Shown here: one piece after another, positions 5,338 through 7,859 of the stretch | How the letters are laid out: each line of letters opens with the position of its first letter | How positions within the stretch are numbered: the stretch's first letter is position 1 | Origin: Rubrobacter sp. | GTDB taxonomy: Bacteria > Actinomycetota > Rubrobacteria > Rubrobacterales > Rubrobacteraceae | Assembly: GCA_019247245.1 (NCBI GenBank) | Contig: JAFAPF010000292.1 | Location: forward strand, 1 to 7,859 | Direction: 5' to 3' | DNA: 7,859 nt | Notes under the pieces: generated by a model | Seen by the model: the letters and a program-made list of their open reading frames with translations, nothing else | Database searches by the model: none | Told to the model about the DNA's origin: nothing | Program-made: the position numbers and the translations under genes

Positions 5338-6600
5338 ATGAATAGATGTGAAGAGGAGACACTCCCTGAGTCGGCCCGAGTTGTCGTCGTAGGAGACGGG
5401 TTCGCCGGAGGCTCCTTCTTGCGAAGTTTGCCGCCCGCACTGCGGTGCCCGAGCGAGACGCTACTCGTAAGCCGCGAACAAGCATACGTATTCACACCCT
5501 TGATCCACGAAGTGGCCGTAGGCCGTGTTCACCCCGACAGCGTCCGTACTCCGATAGCCATCGCCGACGTAACCCCTTACAGCTTCCTGCAGGCCGAGGC
5601 AACGGGAGTAGATCTCCAGAAAAAGATGCTTCTCACCTCGTTCACACCCGTGAAATATCGCTACCTCGTTCTCGCGCCCGGCAGCGTCGTCATACCTCCT
5701 CCCGGAAGGCTCCTTGAATACTTCCAGACTTTCTGGAGCTTAAGTGACGCGCTCCGACTTCGCGACTCATTAAACAAGGCCTGGCAGACGGCTCTGCGAG
5801 GAGAGCAATCTCCGGGCGGGCTCACCGTAGTCGTCGTAGGCGGCGGAACGACAGGGGTGGAACTGGCCGCAGAGATCGCAGTACTCTTCGGTTACTTGAA
5901 AAAACGCACCGTTCGAGCCTCTGCCATAGAGACGCGGGTCGTGCTCCTAGAAGAGACAAACCGGTTAATGGGCTGGTTAGACCTTTACTTCCACGAGGCG
6001 GCCATGAAGGATCTTTCACAACTCGGAGTCGAAGTCCGGCTGAACACGTCTGTAACAGCAGCGAACGAGGAGGGCGTCGAGGCCAGCGGCGAGTGGCTGC
6101 CCGCAGCAACACGTGTGTGGGTTACAGGCGTCCAGGCGAACCCCCTCTTGCAAGACCTACCCATAGAACACGACGGGATGGGTCGAGCCCGGGTGAGCAA
6201 GCACCTGACGCTCTCCGACTATCCAGAGGTTTATGTTATTGGGGACGGCAGTGTCTACGAGCATCCTCATCTCGGCCCTTTGCCACCTACCGCGGCTGTC
6301 GCAGTGCAGCAAGGTCCCTGGGCCGCCCGTGATGTCGGCCTGAGAGTCCGAAACGTAGCGGAGCAAAAGCGTCGCCCCTTTAACTTCTACGACCGCGGCC
6401 ACGTGGTAAGCCTTGGGCCCGAGAGGGGCATCGCGAACCCTTTGGGCGTCAAGTTCAAAGGCCGCGCGGCCCAAGCGCTTTACCGTAGTATCCTCCTATA
6501 CTACATGAAAAGACGCCGCGAGCGCTTCTTTACGGTGGTGGATTGGGCGATGGAGCAGACCCTAGGGCGTTTAGGGTTCGATCCTAGCGGTCAGCAATAA
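5338..6600 (+). CDS. ndh: Type II NADH:quinone oxidoreductase (NDH-2)
   Basis: A 420-residue single-subunit flavoenzyme that would pass electrons from NADH through FAD to membrane quinone (menaquinone in most actinobacteria) without pumping protons. The FAD-binding Rossmann motif is VVVVGDGFAGGSF (15-27), and FTPLIHEVAVG (52-62) is a typical NDH-2 mark. The NADH-binding motif is VVVVGGGTTGVELAAEIA (164-181). The second FAD contact is VYVIGDGS (298-305), followed by the quinone-site region PPTAAVAVQQG (316-326). There the usual AQxAxQ reads AAxAxQ: Ala320 replaces the first Gln, while Gln324-Gln325 remain. The C-terminus (about 375-412) is an amphipathic, Arg-rich segment ending DWAMEQTLGR, the usual membrane-association region. 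With only Cys4 and Cys37 it lacks the cysteines of sulfide:quinone oxidoreductase. The ATG at 5338 has no clear ribosome site. Length is normal for the family. Confidence 0.92.
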   Translation: MNRCEEETLPESARVVVVGDGFAGGSFLRSLPPALRCPSETLLVSREQAYVFTPLIHEVAVGRVHPDSVRTPIAIADVTPYSFLQAEATGVDLQKKMLLTSFTPVKYRYLVLAPGSVVIPPPGRLLEYFQTFWSLSDALRLRDSLNKAWQTALRGEQSPGGLTVVVVGGGTTGVELAAEIAVLFGYLKKRTVRASAIETRVVLLEETNRLMGWLDLYFHEAAMKDLSQLGVEVRLNTSVTAANEEGVEASGEWLPAATRVWVTGVQANPLLQDLPIEHDGMGRARVSKHLTLSDYPEVYVIGDGSVYEHPHLGPLPPTAAVAVQQGPWAARDVGLRVRNVAEQKRRPFNFYDRGHVVSLGPERGIANPLGVKFKGRAAQALYRSILLYYMKRRRERFFTVVDWAMEQTLGRLGFDPSGQQ

Positions 6601-6633
6601 GTGATCAACGATCAGTAAAAAGCCTATAGTTCC

Positions 6634-6912
6634 TCAGGTTTCGACCACCGTCCAGCAGGCGAGGTGTCGCTCAACGATGTGAGGAACGTCATCAAGAGCT
6701 ACGCTTGTATACCAGACGTCGTCCGGGAAGACGAAGACCACCGGTCCTTCCTCGTGACGGCGGGTGCAGGCGTTCCGGAGTACGAGTGACGGCGAAAGGC
6801 CTAAACGGGAGACCTCCTCACGGAATTTATCGATTAGCTCGCTACCACCTTTGGCCCCGCACCGCCCTTTTCCCGGCGTGGTGCAAACGAAGATCTGTCG
6901 AAACACTTCCAT
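6634..6912 (-). CDS. Thioredoxin-like [2Fe-2S] ferredoxin with a His in place of the fourth Cys
   Basis: A 92-residue protein of the thioredoxin-like ferredoxin family (Aquifex Fd4 and the NuoE C-terminal fold), an electron carrier. It opens with IFVCTTPGKGRCGAKGG (Cys10, Cys18), then a helix (ELIDKFREEVSRLGL). Next comes NACTRRHEEGPVVFVFPDDVWYTSV, where family members read CxxxCxxGPVVxVYPxGVWY. Cys49 is present, but the position four residues on is His53 (codon CAC, 6754-6756) instead of Cys. The spacing of the first two cysteines (seven residues between) is also shorter than usual. Another Cys, 86, is near the C-terminus. The ATG at 6912 is preferred over the GTG at 6918: it lies six bases past a strong promoter and matches the usual M-x-FVC start. 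It follows the malic enzyme gene on the same strand and converges on ndh. Confidence 0.84.
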   Translation of the reverse strand: MEVFRQIFVCTTPGKGRCGAKGGSELIDKFREEVSRLGLSPSLVLRNACTRRHEEGPVVFVFPDDVWYTSVALDDVPHIVERHLACWTVVET

Positions 6913-6918
6913 ACGCAC

Positions 6919-6946
6919 ATTCTATGCCGTACCTGGCTTTTGTCCA
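6919..6946 (-). promoter_or_regulatory. Promoter for the ferredoxin gene
   Basis: On the minus strand TGGACA (6946 to 6941) and TAGAAT (6924 to 6919) each match five of six consensus bases, with a 16-base spacer. Six bases separate the -10 from the ATG at 6912, which places the likely +1 on that A. The promoter sits within the 54 bases between the malic enzyme stop and the ferredoxin start, so the ferredoxin can be expressed on its own. Confidence 0.6.
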
Positions 6947-6966
6947 AAGCCGACGACAGCCAAAAG

Positions 6967-7859
6967 CTAAAAGAGCAGCGGCGTAGAGATCCCCGTCTCT
7001 TGCTCGCCGCTTATACGTCGTGCCACACCACTTTCTTTAGCCGCTTGCTCCACCGTTTCGGCGACGGCCGGAGCAACACGCTCATCGAACACGCTCGGGA
7101 CGATATAGTCCTCGGACAGGTTCTGTTCAGGGATAACACCAGCTATCGCCTTAGCGGCTGCGAGCTCCATGTTCTCGTTGATCTCACGAGCCCGCACATC
7201 CAAGGCGCCCCGGAAGATGCCTGGGAAGCAGAGAACGTTGTTGATCTGGTTTGGGTAGTCACTGCGGCCGGTTGCCATGATTCGGACTTTGCCGCTCGCA
7301 AGCTCGGGCATGATTTCCGGCTCCGGATTCGCCATCGCGAACACTATGGGGTCTTCAGCCATGGAGTCGAGGTGATTGGCGGTTAGAACCTTGGACACAG
7401 AGAGACCCAAGAACAGATCTGCACCTCTCACGGCATTGGCGAGGCCACCGACCCTCCGTTCTGGATTGGCGCTCGCTGCGAACCATCTCTTGGAAAAGTT
7501 CAGCCCTTCACGACCCTCATGCACGATGCCTTTGGAGTCGCAGCCGATGATATTCCTTACCCCGGCAGCGTATAAGATCTTGGCACACGCCACACCCGCG
7601 GCGCCGATTCCGTTGACCACAACCGTAAGGTCTTCCATTTCCTTTCCCACGATTCTGAGCGAGTTGATCAAGGCCGCCAAAACCACGACCGCCGTTCCGT
7701 GCTGATCATCGTGGAACACCGGTATGTCGAGTTCCTTTTTGAGACGCTCCTCGATCTCAAAGCACCGCGGTGCTGAGATATCTTCGAGGTTTATACCGCC
7801 GAACGCTGGGGCCAGACGCTCGACAGTCTCCACGATCTCATCTGTGTTCTTGGTGTCGA
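6967..7859 (-). CDS. Malic enzyme (malate dehydrogenase, oxaloacetate-decarboxylating), N-terminus missing
   Basis: About 297 C-terminal codons of malic enzyme; the frame stays open through the right edge, so the start lies outside. The enzyme converts malate to pyruvate and CO2 with reduction of NAD(P)+, in the cytoplasm, joining the TCA cycle to pyruvate and supplying reducing power. The metal-binding and substrate segment GINLEDISAPRCFEIEERL is followed by IPVFHDDQHGTA. The nucleotide-binding loop is VNGIGAAGVACAKIL, then IIGCDSKGIV, whose Asp at the end of the second strand hints at NAD rather than NADP. Further family blocks are FAMANPEPEIMPE and ATGRSDYPNQINNVLCFPGIFRGALDVRA. The frame runs to a TAG at 6967-6969 with no phosphotransacetylase domain after it, so this is the short bacterial form, not the MaeB fusion. 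The ferredoxin gene starts 54 bases downstream from its own promoter. Confidence 0.97.
   Translation of the reverse strand, partial: DTKNTDEIVETVERLAPAFGGINLEDISAPRCFEIEERLKKELDIPVFHDDQHGTAVVVLAALINSLRIVGKEMEDLTVVVNGIGAAGVACAKILYAAGVRNIIGCDSKGIVHEGREGLNFSKRWFAASANPERRVGGLANAVRGADLFLGLSVSKVLTANHLDSMAEDPIVFAMANPEPEIMPELASGKVRIMATGRSDYPNQINNVLCFPGIFRGALDVRAREINENMELAAAKAIAGVIPEQNLSEDYIVPSVFDERVAPAVAETVEQAAKESGVARRISGEQETGISTPLLF

Noticed and set aside
5822..6112. Minus-strand frame of 96 codons inside ndh
   Set aside because: Strongly Arg/Leu/Ser-biased antisense product opposite the NADH-binding domain of ndh.
5338..6600. ndh product as a sulfide:quinone oxidoreductase
   Set aside because: It lacks the redox-active cysteines of that family and carries the NDH-2 FTPL...EVA and GGGTTGVE motifs.
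6602..6614. TGATC-AAC-GATCA hairpin after ndh as a terminator
   Set aside because: A 5-bp stem with a 3-base loop is weak, and the run that follows on the plus strand is A, not T.
6705..6986. Plus-strand frame of 93 codons opposite the ferredoxin gene
   Set aside because: Arg/Pro-rich shadow of the ferredoxin gene and its promoter, with no support of its own.
6940..7386. Plus-strand frame of 148 codons opposite the malic enzyme gene
   Set aside because: The malic enzyme motifs on the minus strand are unmistakable; this frame has no recognisable motif or ribosome site.

Overview
The window looks like ordinary chromosome from a fairly high-GC bacterium, most likely an actinobacterium. The grounds are frequent GTG starts, G/C-rich third codon positions with many AGG, CGG and ATA codons, an actinobacterial-style ABC-2 exporter, and several genes that appear to start at or next to their transcription start. 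A Rubrobacter-like host would fit, but this is an impression from sequence style and not a tested assignment. No mobile element, CRISPR array, tRNA or rRNA was seen, and no stretch over 300 bases lacks a gene.

Layout: positions 1-1051 (+) hold the end of an ABC transporter ATPase gene, overlapping the gene for its ABC-2 (NodJ/DrrB-type) permease. A 119-base spacer with an inverted repeat leads to a monocistronic GNAT acetyltransferase (1171-1797, +). Convergent to it is a minus-strand block read from 5143 down to 1835. In order of transcription it contains a small soluble protein of unknown function, a small two-helix membrane protein, an AI-2E/PerM-family membrane protein, and a membrane-anchored alpha/beta hydrolase with an Asp nucleophile and a long acidic tail. 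The hydrolase appears to have its own promoter.

The 194-base divergent region 5144-5337 separates that block from a type II NADH:quinone oxidoreductase gene (5338-6600, +). It contains a promoter for each side and a 20-base palindrome that overlaps the putative ndh -10 box. On the right, and convergent to ndh, are a thioredoxin-like [2Fe-2S] ferredoxin gene (6634-6912, -) and an incomplete malic enzyme gene (6967-7859, -).

The right half is redox and central-carbon metabolism: malic enzyme makes NAD(P)H, NDH-2 consumes NADH, and the ferredoxin carries electrons. The genes are not one operon, so a shared role is only suggested. The points most worth a second look are the His replacing the fourth cluster ligand in the ferredoxin, the palindrome between the divergent promoters, the altered quinone motif in NDH-2, the recurring leaderless-start pattern, the acidic tail of the hydrolase, and a possible frame break in the small membrane-protein gene. 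I do not see a convincing new defence, secretion or mobile system here.
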